Below, in pieces: positions 24,401 to 36,650 of a stretch of 64,000 bases of DNA. The notes beneath the pieces are model-generated. The model had not been told where the DNA came from and did no database searches. It saw only the letters and a program-made list of their open reading frames with translations. Origin of the DNA: Azolla pinnata (taxonomy: Eukaryota; Streptophyta; Polypodiopsida; Salviniales; Salviniaceae); assembly GCA_037176905.1 (NCBI GenBank), contig JBBBWG010028533.1:62001-126000 (forward strand), in the 5' to 3' direction. Positions within the stretch are counted from its first letter, which is position 1. The number at the start of each line of letters is the position of its first letter. The position numbers and the translations under genes are program-made.

Positions 24401-24751
24401 TTGGACAAAGCAAAAATGTACAGAATTTCAAAATTTGAATTGCAGATGTTTGGGAGGGAAGCTGTCAAACTCTTGGATTATGTTGAATGTTATCCTGAAG
24501 GTTACCGACGTGGAGTGAAGATAGCAAAAGCTTGTGCGGATGCAAATATCGATGGTTTCCCAACATGGATAATCAAAGGAGAGGTAGAATTTTCTCTACA
24601 TTTCCAAGTGAAATGAACCATTACTTCAGTATTTTTACATGATCTCATATAGTCATCAAATTGTATTAAATGGTAGGTGCTATCTGGGGAACAAGACCTT
24701 TCGGAGCTTGCTAAGCTAGTGGGGCTTGAGGGTTTTGATGCGCAGAAGTGA
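20857..24751 (+). CDS. LTO1: LTO1: chloroplast VKOR-thioredoxin fusion (lumen thiol oxidoreductase)
   Basis: Seven phase-consistent exons: 20857-21006, 21942-22206, 23047-23303, 23454-23566, 23993-24140, 24446-24583, 24677-24751; the product is about 381 aa. The protein starts with a Ser/Thr/Pro-rich plastid transit peptide (exon 1). The VKOR domain has several membrane helices, the loop cysteines in SCPIGGGNC (about 119 and 126) and the CAYC redox pair (about 205/208). A C-terminal thioredoxin-like domain has FWCSHC (about 303/306) and two further cysteines (about 326 and 341). All eight cysteines expected for the family are present with the spacing I recall for Arabidopsis LTO1. The enzyme forms disulfides in thylakoid lumen proteins and is needed for photosystem II assembly. 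The start is the only ATG giving a transit peptide; it follows a pyrimidine leader. Intron 1 holds a (CT)n run at about 21402-21433. Confidence 0.96.
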
Positions 24752-25904
24752 ATTCTGCAAGAGACGTTGTAATTCATAGACATGAGGTCTCACGTATCCT
24801 TCAATGATTGTTCTTTACAAGAATCATTATATAAGGTAAAAGGATGAATCATCCATCCTAGTCATGTATTATTGGGCCAAAAGTTTTTTTAAGTAGAATC
24901 ATTGTTGTCGTGGGTCTTATAGGTCTCACTTTTTTCACCTGGTGATGTCAACTGTCATCTCTCCATCTCTCTTTCTTTGTGTACATGTTGGCTTGGTGGT
25001 TTATCTATCTACATTCTTATGACATAGGTCATATCTGACTTCCGATGACGAGGAATGACATGTAGATTTCATTTATCTCAGGAGCTCTAGCTATATTGGA
25101 TTCAATAGTTGATGATATTGATTTGGCTTAGCCTGCATTATGCATATTGGAATAGGCACTCCTCATTAGACCACTTGCACTAGACATCTGATCGACCTTC
25201 ATGATTAAAAAATCTTTATAAGGCTAATTAATTACACAGTTTATTAGGAAAATCAGTCAAACAAGGGCAAGTGTTCTTGACATCAATCTCTTTGTCATCC
25301 TTAGCAGCTCTAATGCCCTCGTGAATCATGAATATTTAAATGGATCATTTAGAATCCCATGATCACAATAACCCTCCCAAACACTAGAAATTTCTCGTGT
25401 ATGAACGATCAGGGACATAAAAGCAAAGTTTCCAAGAAGATGGCCATGTTAATCATGAATGCAGTTGAATTCGATCAGTGAGCACATTAGAGACTCGCGA
25501 AATTTTTTTGCCATCTCGATGGTCTCTTGATTCTTTTGTACCTCTGTGATGTGCACACATATCAAAAGCGCGAATTCGGCATGCATGATCCACAACCCAT
25601 CCCATCGAGAGCCTTATCCAAAATAATAGAACGAGGAGCGAAATCGAGCAGTGCTTTTTGGACCACAACACAAGGATACAATATGAGTGGCTTGGCGTGC
25701 GCAAAACCACCGGGGGAATTTTAACTGCGACTACGTACCCCATCCTGATGCGGAGAATGCCACAATGCATTCGATTCATCGTGGTAAGGACAAGTGCAAA
25801 ATCCTCATTAGGAGCTGATGCAGGCACTCGTAAGTTCATCACAGGAATCATCGTGCCCGAGCTCAGAGTGGATTAACAACATGAATTAGAGGCCAGAAAA
25901 CCCT
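24752..25904. other. 3' flank of LTO1; no gene recognised
   Basis: A 132-codon open frame on the minus strand (25453-25851) shows no recognisable family, no good splice partners and mixed composition. I treat it as chance. Confidence 0.4.
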
Positions 25905-26112
25905 AGTTTGTTTTTTCTTGGTAGTGCTAATTAACTTTGGTAGTGCTAATTAACTTTGGTAGTGATAATTAACTTAACTTTGGTAGTGATAATTAACTTA
26001 ACTTTGGGAGTGATAATTAACTTAACTTTGGTAGTGATAATTAACTTAACTTTGGTAGTGATAATTAACTTTGGTAGTCATAATTAACTCTGGTAGTGGT
26101 AATTAACTTTTG
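25905..26112. repeat. Minisatellite, unit 20-25 bp
   Basis: About ten copies of AACTTTGGTAGTGATAATT, some with an extra AACTT, in direct tandem. It lies about 1.2 kb upstream of the WEB-family gene. Confidence 0.9.
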
Positions 26113-27269
26113 TTGCATTTGTAGCAAAGAAGAAAACCTCTTGTTCAAGAGAGAGCACGTGAAGCTCTTCAATTTCAGAGGACAGAGCAACCGCAGTGCA
26201 GAAGAGGACTGGAGGTAGTCATCGGCAGCTTTCTCCTACAGACACAGTTCGAGTGACAAAGAGGTATGCTCTGATTGTATGAGAATTTCCGATGCATTTC
26301 TTCTTCTTCTTCTTGACATCTTTCTTGTCTTGATGTTACGTAAAATGTGATCAAATGGCTTTGCGATTCGCCAAATCTAGGGAGATTTTCTGGAGTGGTT
26401 GTATTGTGCATCGATCAAGATACGGTTTTTATTTTTCCCATACCTTGCCGCACTCTCATCGAAATTCTTGAGCATCTGAAATAGACATACGGTAACACAA
26501 CGGAAGTTAGAGATCAACTAAATCCTTGTGCAGCAAATTAAGGAGGGGAAAAGAAGGTCGAGAGAACTGGACGGAGGATGTCTTCGTGTACTGTGATACT
26601 GTGGAAGTATTTGATGCTACTTGAATAGGCTTTTGCAATGGTTGTAATTGAGTCTTTCTTGCTTTGCTACACTTTCCAATACATGAAATTAATTCGAATT
26701 TTTACTGATATGGTGTGACAGCACTTACCCTGGTTATGAGATATAAAAAGAAACAACATGCCTGATTACATGCTGATGTTTCCTAAGGTTCCCCAGGCAA
26801 TTACCAAAATAATTCACTGCTTATACCTTGGCTTCTTGCTGGAAACCCGAGCACTGGAATGTATCCATAATAGGGGCCTGCTGAGGATGTTTCAAAAAGA
26901 ATTCTTTTGACCAAAGAATTATAACTTCGAGGTATATATGTCCGAACTATAGAAAACGAGGCTGAGCTCTGTATCTTTTCCCTTCCTTCTCTGTTTTGAT
27001 ACTGAAGAAGAAAGATTTGGTGGAGTGTGATTTATGCAAACTTATCTCTGGAAGAGGATTGTTACCATTATATGATATGTTCATAATTGAGCTTACGGAG
27101 TAAAAGAAAACCCTTGCCAGTTTTTCCGTGCTTTTTTTCTTTAAATTTTCTCTTTGGAGAATACTTAATTTTAAGGCTTTTTTGATAAAAGCAGCATTTT
27201 TCTTGGAATTGCTAAATGGGGGTAAGTTTTTCATTTGCAGAAAAAGTAAAGAGAGAGAAACCAAGGGAA
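26113..27269. other. Upstream region of the WEB-family gene
   Basis: No coding exon recognised. An AG acceptor at about 27238-27240 (TTTTCATTTGCAG) just before the start codon suggests a 5'UTR intron whose first exon lies somewhere in this interval. Confidence 0.4.
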
Positions 27270-29292
27270 ATGTCGGAGACAGTAGTTTTTGACAAGATGC
27301 TTACCATTGGGTCTGATGTGAGGAGAGTAGAGATAGATACCAGCCTCCCATTTGAATCGGTAAAGGACGCTGTGAATCTATTTGGAGAGAAAGCTGAATT
27401 GCTGAAACAAGAGGTATGATGTGTTGTAACTACTTTCTTACAGACTCAGTCGTATCCTCATTGTGAAGGAAATATTTGACTGAGATTGTGTTTCTTCTTA
27501 ATTCTAATACATTTATTGACCCACTGACCAGAAACCAAAAGACGTGGAGTTGAAACAAGAATTAGTGAAGCTACAGGGCCAGCTAACAGATGAAGAAAGA
27601 AGGAGAGAGACGGCTTTGTATGAGCTAGATCAAGCCAAAAAGCTGTTAGAGCAGTTGAAAAACGAGATATCTGATTTAAATGGTGGCTCTGAAGGATGTT
27701 TACAAGGGTATTCCATGATCGTTGGGAATGAGGATACGTCTGGAGGAACTAGCTCTAATGCAGAGGAGATACAGAGGGAAGTTAATAAGCTGGAAAGTTT
27801 CAAAGAGAAGCTCAGAGATCTGAAAACAGAGTTCCTTGATACTGTGCAGGAAAGAGATGCTGCTGTGGAACAGAGAGAGAAGATCTTGGCGTCTATTAGG
27901 ATTGAAACAGAGGAAACTGAAGTTCTGAATCAAGAGATTGCAAATATGAACGAATCTTTGGTTTTGCTGAAGCTTGCTTGTATAGAGGCAAACCGAGATA
28001 AAGTGTCTCTTTTAGGGGGTAATACTGGCCCTGGTATCGAGTTAGAGCTTGCTAATGATGATCTTAAAAAAGCAGAGATCGAACAAATGCTTGTTGAAGC
28101 AATGAAGGAAATAGCATCAGTTGAAACAGAGATAGAGAATATAAGAGAAGGTGAAGCGAAGGCAAAAGATGCTGGAGACACCTTGGAAAGGTCGGAGTTG
28201 GAGGAGGCAGAAGTGTCTGAAGAAAGTCTATCTTCTTCACTTTTAGCACTATCTGAGGAGCTTGTAGAAATCAAGGCGAATTTTCAGAAAGAGCTTGACA
28301 ACATACGATCCCTCACCATTTTGCAAGAATCACTGAAGAAGGAATCGGAAATGAGGAAAGAGGAGTTAAAGAGTATGCAAGAAAGAGAGGCGAATTCCAT
28401 AGCTGCAGCTTCAGTGTTGACTGATGAACTAACAAGAATCAAAGATGAATTATTCATTGCATCAGCTGAAGAAGCTCGAGCAGTAGAATCTATATCAACC
28501 CTATCGCAGGCATTTGAGCAAGTGACAGCTGAATCACTGGAAGCTAAATCAGAAGCTGAGTCTTTTGTTCATGCAGTTATGGAAGCTAAGAAGGAACTGG
28601 AGCAAGCTAAAGCTGCCCGAATAACTCTGGAAAGTTTGTTGAAGGAAGCTTTGCAAGAAAGTGAGCTAGCAAAATCAGCTGAAAAGCTGGCAGTTGACGA
28701 AGTAAAGTCATTGTCATTGAAAGCATTCGAGTCAAGGGCATCGGGGGTTGACTCTGGAGCTGGGATAACCATATCTCAAGATGAGTACGAGTCGTTAAAG
28801 AGGAAAGTGAGAGAGGCTGAGGAGCTTTCAGAGATGAAAGTAGAAGTAGCAAAGGCACAGATTGAAGCTGTTCGAGCAAGTGAAGAAGAGATAGTGCAGA
28901 AGCTAGCGAGTACTAAGGAAGATGCTGAGAGCTTAAGAAATGCTATCAACGAATCATTGCACCGAGCTGAAATGGATGAGGCTGCTCGGGGAGCTGTGGA
29001 AAACGAGCTCAAAAGATTGAGAGAGAGAGAACAGAAATCAGCAGAGAAAGTGAAGATGATGGCCATGGCTTCTCAACAGCAACTTCGCACAAAAAAAGCA
29101 GAAGATGAGCGTAGGACATCTTTATCCCTTCAGTTATCATCATTGCGTGGTCCTCAGGATCTGGTTAATTATGATGAAAATTCGGAGACAGTGAAGACGG
29201 AGAAGAAGATGAGGCTGCCATCGCTTAAATCTTTTGGCTCTTTTATTTCAGGGGGAAGAGGTTCTCAATCATCGAAACTTCCAACCCTTTGA
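27270..29292 (+). CDS. WEB family (DUF827) coiled-coil protein
   Basis: Two coding exons, 27270-27413 and 27532-29292, joined in phase 0, giving about 634 aa. The first exon carries the family's N-terminal signature: VEIDTSLPFESVKDAVNLFGE at about residues 20-40. The remainder is almost entirely heptad-rich Glu/Lys/Ala/Leu coiled coil, ending in a short basic, Ser-rich tail (SLKSFGSFISGGRGSQ). WEB1, PMI2 and relatives act in the cytosol on actin-dependent chloroplast photorelocation; other members have no known role. I chose the ATG in GGGAAATGTCGGAG as the start because the upstream in-frame ATG at 27216 precedes a probable 3' splice site. The placement in the WEB family is firm, but which member is not. 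Confidence 0.9.
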
Positions 29293-30933
29293 ATGCAAAT
29301 CTTTTGTTGCTGTCCATTATCTCTACATATATGTACTATTAATCTTGTATACTACAGATCCAATTCCTTCTTTCTTTCTCAAGTAAACCAAAACTTTCAG
29401 AGGGTTGCAAAGAGTGTCGTCCTTGATTGCATAAGGCTCAAGTTAAATATAGTTCATTAGTGGGTTCAAGGTACATGCAATAGATTTCAGCATATTATGC
29501 AAGACTAGAGAAGGTCAATTCAAAATAGACTTGCTTGCTAACTCAGTTTTGATTAAGCATGATCAATCAGAGTCCAAATATCTCAAATTGATTCCCTTTC
29601 TCTAGTTTTGTGATAGTAGATACGTCATGCATGCATGTAATATATGCATACATGTGTGTATAGTCAGATAATCTCTCCACATGGTACCGCAAGAATGCAA
29701 GTGTGATCGATGTCGTTCCATTCAATCTTGATGATTGGAGGCAGGCTGTTTGATTCTGTACTATTCATGCTGAAGCTTTGGTAGTAGCCGGAAGGAAACC
29801 AGGGTTGGCTGGCTGAAAAGCTATGGGATTTGATCTTGATGTTTTCTGCAACTTAAAACAGATTAGATTCGAAACTTTACCAGTCAATTGCGGAGAGCTT
29901 CTTCAGCGAGTTAGGAAAGCTGCTGAGAGTGACATGCTTTCTATTTGTTCAGCTGGGGAAGGAATTTGGGATTTCAAACCGTATGCTTGTTTTTTGGTAC
30001 TGATTTGCCTATGTATATATATATACTTGGTACAAGTTGAACTTCTTGGTTCTGTGCAGATCAAGATGAAGCAGTGTAGCATGCAGAATCAGCCTGTTGA
30101 TCAGGACAACGCAAATGATTTGTTTCTATGTACAATTCAGCCAAAAGAGCATGTAAACGGTAACGTTTCATGGAGAGGATTTGATTGAATCTGTTCTTTT
30201 TTAAGCAATGTAGATTGCAGCAAGCTGTATAGGTTCAGGGAGCAGATGAATACAGGTAATTTCAGATGACAAATTCATCTAGGATTACTAATCAAACAGG
30301 GGCGTGGGACAAAAAAAGCATTGAGAAGAAATATGTTCTGATTTAGTGGCTTTTTTTTCTCCCCACCCCACCTCCACTTTGTTGCGTTTTTCTTGTCTGC
30401 TTTTTTTTCCTGCTTTTTTTTGTGTTTGTTGTGCTGCCCAGCTATTTATACAACAGCGTACAATTATACTCAAGAAGGACTTCCTTGAAAGAACAGGGTA
30501 AAACAAGGTCCGCTCTCTCTTCTCTCGCTCTCTCTTTAGTTTATCAACTGTAATAACTGTCATTTCTTCTGATTCAGTTCATGCCTTCTTACATGCCCTT
30601 ATTAGGACATCAGCATAGAGTTTTTTTTTTTTTTTGTATCAGCTGATATTAACCGTTTTTCAGCCCATTTGTAGGACATTGAGATATTCGTATACTCCAC
30701 TGATAAGAGAGAGGTTTCATAGGGACAAAGATGGAGCTGTTTGTATTATGACATACACCGGATATGGCCATGCTTTCAGAGTCCCGACTTCCCCCTGCAT
30801 TGCATTCACTTGAACTATCAGAGGCCTAGTGGATTGCATGAATTATCCCTGCATTGCATGAATAATCAATCCCTCTGGATGGTATGTGCATAATATGTTG
30901 ATAGAGCTTGCATGTTTTCGTAGGTGTAGCAAG
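29293..30933. other. Intergenic with one doubtful ORF
   Basis: The interval holds the 3'UTR of the WEB gene and the upstream region of the thioredoxin-like gene. An ATG ORF at 29823-30188 (121 codons) has a hydrophobic middle segment translated from a TATATA-rich, intron-like stretch, and no recognisable motif. I do not call it a gene. Confidence 0.4.
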
Positions 30934-31888
30934 ATGGCTGATACGGTGGATGATGAAGGCGAGGATTCTTGGGCAGCTGCCCCAAGGCCCAAGAAGCTTA
31001 AGGCTAAAGAGAACGCGGAGAATGAGTTCATGGCCACCAGGGAGGACAATGTCCACCCAGTGCTCTCATGTGAACAATGGAAAGCCGAGCTTTCAGAAAA
31101 CCAATATGTGAGTTTTCTCAATCCATGTCTAAAATGTATGTAATGAATGATGCTATCTTGATCTGATGCTTCCGATGAAGAGTAATGACAATTCGAGAAG
31201 CTCTCAACTGAGCCACTTCTCCACATAGTCCATTCCACATTGAGCTGATTCGGCTGGTCTCATGATGTAGAGACCTTTTTCTAGTTTAATCCTTAAATCA
31301 TCTCTAAGTTGGGTGTAGTTGGGGTAAACCCAACTTAGCGATGATTAAGTCGGTGCAGACATATATCAGTATGAGTGTCCCCACACAGCGCTAGTACCTA
31401 ATCGAACACGAGGGATAATCCTGTGATCTTTTGTCACCAGTACAGTTTTGTTTTGATCCAAGACGTACGTTGATGCTGCTATTCTTAATGGTTTCCCATC
31501 CAGATTGTCGTCTTTTGCACAGGGAAATGGTGTGGCCCAGCCCGAGAGATTAATGCGTTTGTGAATACATGCTCGAGATGCTACACGTCGTTGCGGTTTC
31601 TGAAGCTGGAATACCAGCTAGAGCAACTCATGGCAAGTTTTACTCGCGTCGTAGCGTCGACTCGAAGAAGGATATTATTCTATTGTGGCGTTTTTTTTGC
31701 TCATCGGTAGAAGAAACGCTGGTTTTTCTATGCAGGACTTGTTCAAAGAATTGGGGATCTACGGACTGCCGACGTTCTTGTTCGTTTGCAAGGGGATGAT
31801 CATCGAGAAAATCGTCGGAAATTTCCCTCGGGAACTTGATAACAAGCTCCGATATTACGATCACATTGCGAGCTGTCTCGGCACATGA
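30934..31888 (+). CDS. Atypical thioredoxin-like protein with WCGPA site
   Basis: Three exons in phase 0: 30934-31107, 31504-31632, 31736-31888; about 151 aa. The N-terminus is acidic/Lys-rich (MADTVDDEGEDSWAAAPRPK). The thioredoxin fold follows: strand YIVVFCTGKWCGPAREI (active-site region about residues 59-75), SLRFLKLE, then the cis-proline loop GIYGLPTFLFVCKG and a C-terminal helix. The second active-site cysteine of WCGPC is alanine, so a classical dithiol cycle is not expected; a monothiol, chaperone or structural role is possible (inference). No plastid transit peptide is evident. The second intron is best read as GC-AG (ATG|GCAAGT), because this joins LEYQLEQLM to DLFKELGIYGLP as thioredoxin folds require. 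The gene family was not identified more precisely. The start was chosen at MADTV, after a possible 5'UTR acceptor. Confidence 0.75.
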
Positions 31889-32604
31889 TATGCGGATGGA
31901 AAGCTTTTTCATCAGCTCATGTGCTTTGTATATAATACCGTTCCAGCGAAAAAAAACATTGTGATTATTATTATGATTCCTTTTGGAACATGATCTGGAA
32001 AACTTCCTTCCAAATGCATGTGCATGTGGATATTTTGCCGTATGGAAGATGATATTTTACTATTCTCGAGATAAAACAGGTTTGAAATAGTACAATACGG
32101 AGTTGTTTCGTCCACGCATCACGTTCCCACTTGCGGTTTTCATAGAACTTCTCTCCCCTGATCTGTACCAAGAACAAGAGAACCATGACTGATCAACAGG
32201 TCAAAACACATCTCAGAAGAAGCACATGAGTAAAGTCTACCATGCCCAATCAAAAATCAATTTGTTTACAGAGTGTTTTCCTTGGAACATTGGCAAGGGT
32301 GAGAGCTCCCAGCATCTTTGGGCTAAGAATGATCTCCTACTACCTAGTTAAAGGATGTGAAATTGTAAAGAATGATGGTCCCCATGAATCGAAGACCCAT
32401 CGGAACCAAAGTGATTAGTCCAATGATAATGAGACAAATCAAATCAAACATCAACAAAATAGGGGTGCGGCTATACATTCAACCCTAGTACAAAATGGAA
32501 GGCATACGAAATTGGCTCCCATGTCTGAATGCTCGTGATGAAAGCTGCTGTTCTAACCTTAAGAGGCTATGTTAGAGAGTGACAAGCGCATTGATTCTTC
32601 TTTG
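31889..32604. other. Region between convergent 3' ends
   Basis: It lies between the stop codons of the thioredoxin-like (+) and J-domain (-) genes. It contains their 3' untranslated regions and nothing else that I recognise. Confidence 0.5.
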
Positions 32605-34946
32605 TCATTGATTGCTGCATGTATGATTGATGCGCATACCATTGCTCGTGCTAGTGTTTGGATCTGCGTGCAAGTTCCTCTTTGATTTCTTGGGGGTGGT
32701 GGACTTCATGTCATTACCACATCCAAATGCATCGCTAAAGAGAAAATGGCTTTGCGTTTGGGCATAGCCATCTTTGACGGACCGGGAATCAAAGAATGAG
32801 GATGGGTTAGATGCACCACGTTTCTTCTCTGATGTTGCACAGTTCGGTGGAGCAAAGCCGTTCTTTCCAAAAGCTGCCAAGTCTGCACTGAACATGCTCA
32901 CAAATATCTTCTGCAATTCCTCAAAGCTGTTGCCCGCTCCAGAACCCTGTCAGATTGAGAAAACCAGGCACTTCAAAACATGCACACATTATCTTCTTAA
33001 GAGCAAGATCACATGAAGCTGATAAAACCCTCTCACATGAGCAATCCATTCATAGTAAAAATCATAACATCTGATTGGAGCACCCTAAACCTAAAGTCCA
33101 TGAATATGAACGGAAAAATATGATCTTATCTAAGAGCATGCAAAGATACAAGCATCTAATGATGCCATTCTGAGATTTTCACACACAAACCCACCAGCCG
33201 CAGAAGTAAGAGACATCACCAAAAGCTGTTTCACAAGGAACGTTTACAATGCAAAGCTATCAAATACCAGGATCAATGGTATGCCTGGATTGAACCTCTA
33301 GCCTTTTAACACAATGGTAATCATCTATATGCCTATGACCAGGGTTTACATCGCGAAAAGATAACCACCTCTACAAAACTCACTATCAAACATACAGACC
33401 GTGAGGCACGTAGACATGAAAGCACCCACTACAAAAGCAAGCTCACATCAATGATACCCAGAGAACAATCAGTGTAGATGGTATGCCTGGATTTAGCCAC
33501 TAACCCTTTGATACTATTTATACAGTTGGGTTTTTATTCCTAGACCCTCTCTATGTTCCATACCTTTCCTGATCAAGATTTAAGTAGCAAAAAGCAAATA
33601 TCTCACCTCTGCTTGCACATTTGCCATCATACCCGACATCTCATTCATGAAGCTGCCAAAACCCTGTAAAATAAAACCACAAATGACCATATTTAATTTC
33701 ATAGTGGAAAGACCTGAAATTACACCAGTGTAAACGATCATAAAGCTTTAGGGCATCTTATCCAAATGTTGCTGCAGTAATATGTAACTCCAACAGTATT
33801 TGGTAATAACTACTACCTCAATATCCTCCTCGTCATCCTCTTGATTATATAAGCCGCAGTCATAAAGCGCCTTCTTTTTCTCATCCGACAGCACTACAAA
33901 AAAACCACATATATGATAAAAACGAATTGCAAACTCCCAACTTGACTTCCGAATTGTTGGATATTTATCAGGATACTGCTACACTATAAAAAAATAAGGT
34001 AGCATCCCAAAACGGTCTGTAATAGAAAATCGAGCACCACAAACTGGTGTTTGTAGTAATAATTGGAACTTCAGGGATAGTCTGGTATTTACACAATGGA
34101 AGCAAGGGGAATTTCAATGCATTTTGTTGAGAAAACTCAAGCACAGATATTTTCATTTTTGTACAAACCTGCATATGCCTCTTGAATTTCCTGAAATTTT
34201 ATCTTCGCTTTGGTAGACTCCTCAATAGTGCACTTATCAGGATGCCATCTCTGAGAGAAAAAGCACGATGCACATCAGGAAATTATGTTGGTTACGAATT
34301 GCACATGGCTCTGTGCTTTTCCTTATTTTCTTAACACAACTATATCCTCATTATTCTCCTCTTCTAGGTGAAGAGAAAAGTTGTGTACAGGATAGTCTAC
34401 ACCATAAATTTCCGTTAAACTTCTACAATGCTCAATAATCCTCATGTTTAGCAGTGATCTTTGAGCTATGAATTGGTAAGCTGTTTGCGACAATGTTCTA
34501 TAGCCCGATTTGCACTGGCATCTGATCTATACTGCCAGAACTCGGTTTTTTTCATAATATTACACTATCATGTTAAAATCTCACCATGCTTCTACAAATT
34601 CTTCATGAAAACTAACAGACAACATAGATCCACCCAAAGAGCATCTTTTACCATTCAAAGCTCCCGCAAAAAAGCAAACACTAACATCGTTTCCATAGGT
34701 TCAACACATCGTTCGCAACTAAAGTTTTATCCCTACAATTCCAATAATTCCTTGACACCAGAAAAATTTCTCGCTAAAAACAGGAAGACAGCACTCAGAA
34801 TTTCAAAACGAGATAAAACAAGGATACATATTTACCATAGCGAGCTTTCTGTAAGCACTTCGAATTGAAGACAAAGACGCGTCTTTGCTTAAACCAAGGA
34901 TCGAATAGTAATGTTTTGATGGCATCCGGTTTCCACCGGACGCCAT
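32605..34946 (-). CDS. Small J-domain (DnaJ/HSP40) co-chaperone
   Basis: Five exons on the minus strand: 34836-34946, 34169-34250, 33817-33893, 33607-33663, 32605-32946; about 222 aa, all GT-AG and in phase. The J domain occupies about residues 11-78: HYYSILGLSKDASLSSIRSAYRKLAM, then the HPD motif in RWHPDKC (about 40-42), and FQEIQEAYAVLSDEKKKALYD. After it comes an acidic linker (NQEDDEEDIEGFGSF). There is no Cys-rich zinc domain and no classic C-terminal substrate domain, so it is a type III/B-like plant J protein that should recruit and stimulate Hsp70. The tail is Ser/Lys-rich (STTPKKSKRN, possibly nuclear). Two in-frame ATGs are available; the upstream one (MASGGNRMPSK) is used. Heat-shock-element-like sequences lie upstream. 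Confidence 0.93.
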
Positions 34947-35639
34947 TCTTTACTGAAGAGCAGATTCCCTTCAAATTATCTTTCAGAGCCCCGTCAGAGT
35001 TAGATTCCAGAACCAGCCAGATTGTCTAGAGAATTTTCAGTGGAGGTTCCGATGATGCTCCAGAATTCTTGGAATTGATCGTCCGCTTCTGAAGCTTCCG
35101 CGGAATTGCTTCAAAAATCGGGCACGGCGGGGATTTTATTACTCCAGACTCCTCCCGGGCTTCTAGAACTTCGTCAGGGATTGGCAGAAATCATCCAGAT
35201 TTGCGTCACAGGCGTGCATCAAAATTGAAGAGAATTCCAGGACACGCCGCAAAACGTTCTCAAAGGGAACGTGTCCGGGTTTCAAGCAAGCAACTGCTGC
35301 CGGGGCGTTTCACGAATCCAACAGAAGAAGAAGACGAAGAAGAAGAGGAGGAAGAAGAAGAAGAAGAGGAAGAAGGATCGGACGAAGAATCGGAAGTGTA
35401 GCAACCAGGGAACCAGAAGAAACCTGCAGAAGATTTCTGCAATGGGAATCGAAGAAAGAAGAATCGGGAGGGAGAAGGGGATAGGGAGAGAGTGTGCGCG
35501 TGCGATTTGTTCACATCGTACGAATTCAACGGCTGCGATGGGGCGCTGCTTGCAGATCGTATGCTGGGCGCCGTCGGATGCGCCAAGATATTTTTTCCTT
35601 TTTCCTGCTTTATTTTCTTCTTCTTCTTCTTCGATTTTC
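34947..35639. other. Upstream region of the J-domain gene
   Basis: It probably holds the promoter and 5'UTR. Partial heat-shock-element-like arrays occur near 35053-35075 (CCAGAATTCTTGGAA) and 35161-35172 (TTCTAGAACTTC). The Glu-rich ORF ending at 35401 comes from a (GAA)n run and is not credible. Confidence 0.4.
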
Positions 35640-35667
35640 TTCTGGAAGCTTCTGGAAGCTTCCAGAA
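35640..35667. promoter_or_regulatory. Perfect heat shock element (six alternating units)
   Basis: TTC and GAA alternate six times with exact 2-bp spacers: TTC-TG-GAA-GC-TTC-TG-GAA-GC-TTC-CA-GAA. This is an ideal binding array for heat shock factor trimers (two trimers). It lies about 0.7 kb upstream of the minus-strand J-domain start, which is the nearest plausible target. Binding and function are inferred. Confidence 0.7.
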
Positions 35668-36325
35668 AAACGCAGATATTTTCGAAGGGCGGGTCTATTT
35701 TTGTTAATATCAGAAACTTAGGAGAAACGAAAGATATTTTTGGTGTTTCGGTTTCACACTGTGGCTTGTTGTGTCCTGCCCAAAAACACGCTTCTCGAAA
35801 AATCGGAATGAATCGGGGGATCGAAGATCCCGGGTTCGAATCCTGTCTGCTCGCTTCGATTTCGATTCCGCTGATCCTAAGTTTCAGGCTTTCCGGTGGA
35901 AAAATCTCGTCGAAATTCTAGTACAAAACACATCCTCATTCTCTGCTCGCTAGTTTGCTTTGCCCTTCTGTGCGCCGAAGGGGAAGCTGCTTCGCTCTTT
36001 CTTCTGCACCGCGAGCAAGAGAATGGCACCAGAAACCCACCCTTTGACCTCGACCGATCCGCCGCGGTGAAATCGTATACATCCGTTCAAGAATCGATCA
36101 ACACGCAACGATCAAATGCATCATCCCAGTGTTTCCTCTCGATGTTTGATCAAACAAAAGAAAGCGAGGCTGGAAGCCGATCCGATGGCCTTCGAATCAT
36201 GCGAAATTCTTGATGTGGCAAGAAGAAATCTTCGTAGTAGAGAGTATGATCCTGTCTTGGGTTGATCTAAGGTGAAAAGATGATTAGCCTTTCTGCTGAC
36301 CATTTGCTGCTAATGAAATAGCACA
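35668..36325. other. No credible gene
   Basis: An open frame at 35896-36213 has a hydrophobic, signal-like N-terminus but begins with GTG and has no in-frame ATG there. A tRNA-like T-arm (GGGTTCGAATCCTG at about 35833) lacks the rest of a tRNA. Confidence 0.35.
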
Positions 36326-36650
36326 AATGCATCAGAAATTCAGAATAGTGTAGTAGATCAAAATTGTCAATGGCATCAGAAATTCAGAATAGTGTAGTAG
36401 ATCAAAATTGTCAATGGCATCAGAATTCAGAATAGTGTAGTAGATCAAATAGGCAAAAGGCATCAGAATTCAGAATAGTGTAGTAGATCAAATAGACAAA
36501 AGGCATCAGAATGCAGAATAGTGTAGTAGATCAAATAGACAAAAGGCATCAGAATTCAGAATAGGAGTATAGTGGGTCAAATAGACAAAAAGCATCAGAA
36601 TTCAGAATAGTGTGGTAGATCAAATAGACAAAGGCATCAGAAATCACCCA
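36326..36650. repeat. Minisatellite, unit about 43 bp, about 7 copies
   Basis: Tandem copies of CATCAGAATTCAGAATAGTG followed by TAGTAGATCAAATAGACAAAAGG, with small indels. Copies are highly similar, suggesting recent expansion. It lies about 0.9 kb beyond the 3' end of the ARGLU1-like gene. Confidence 0.92.

Noticed and set aside
25453-25851. 132-codon minus-strand ORF
   Set aside because: There is no recognisable domain, no splice partner, and composition is like its surroundings.
29823-30188. 121-codon ATG ORF between the WEB and thioredoxin-like genes
   Set aside because: The middle is an AT-rich, intron-like tract read as a hydrophobic segment; no family is recognised.
35815-35850. tRNA-like sequence GGGTTCGAATCCTG
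   Set aside because: The T-arm is fair, but no matching acceptor strand, D-arm or anticodon arm exists at the right distance.
35896-36213. ORF with a signal-peptide-like hydrophobic start
   Set aside because: It opens with GTG, has no in-frame ATG at that place, and the remainder has no motif.
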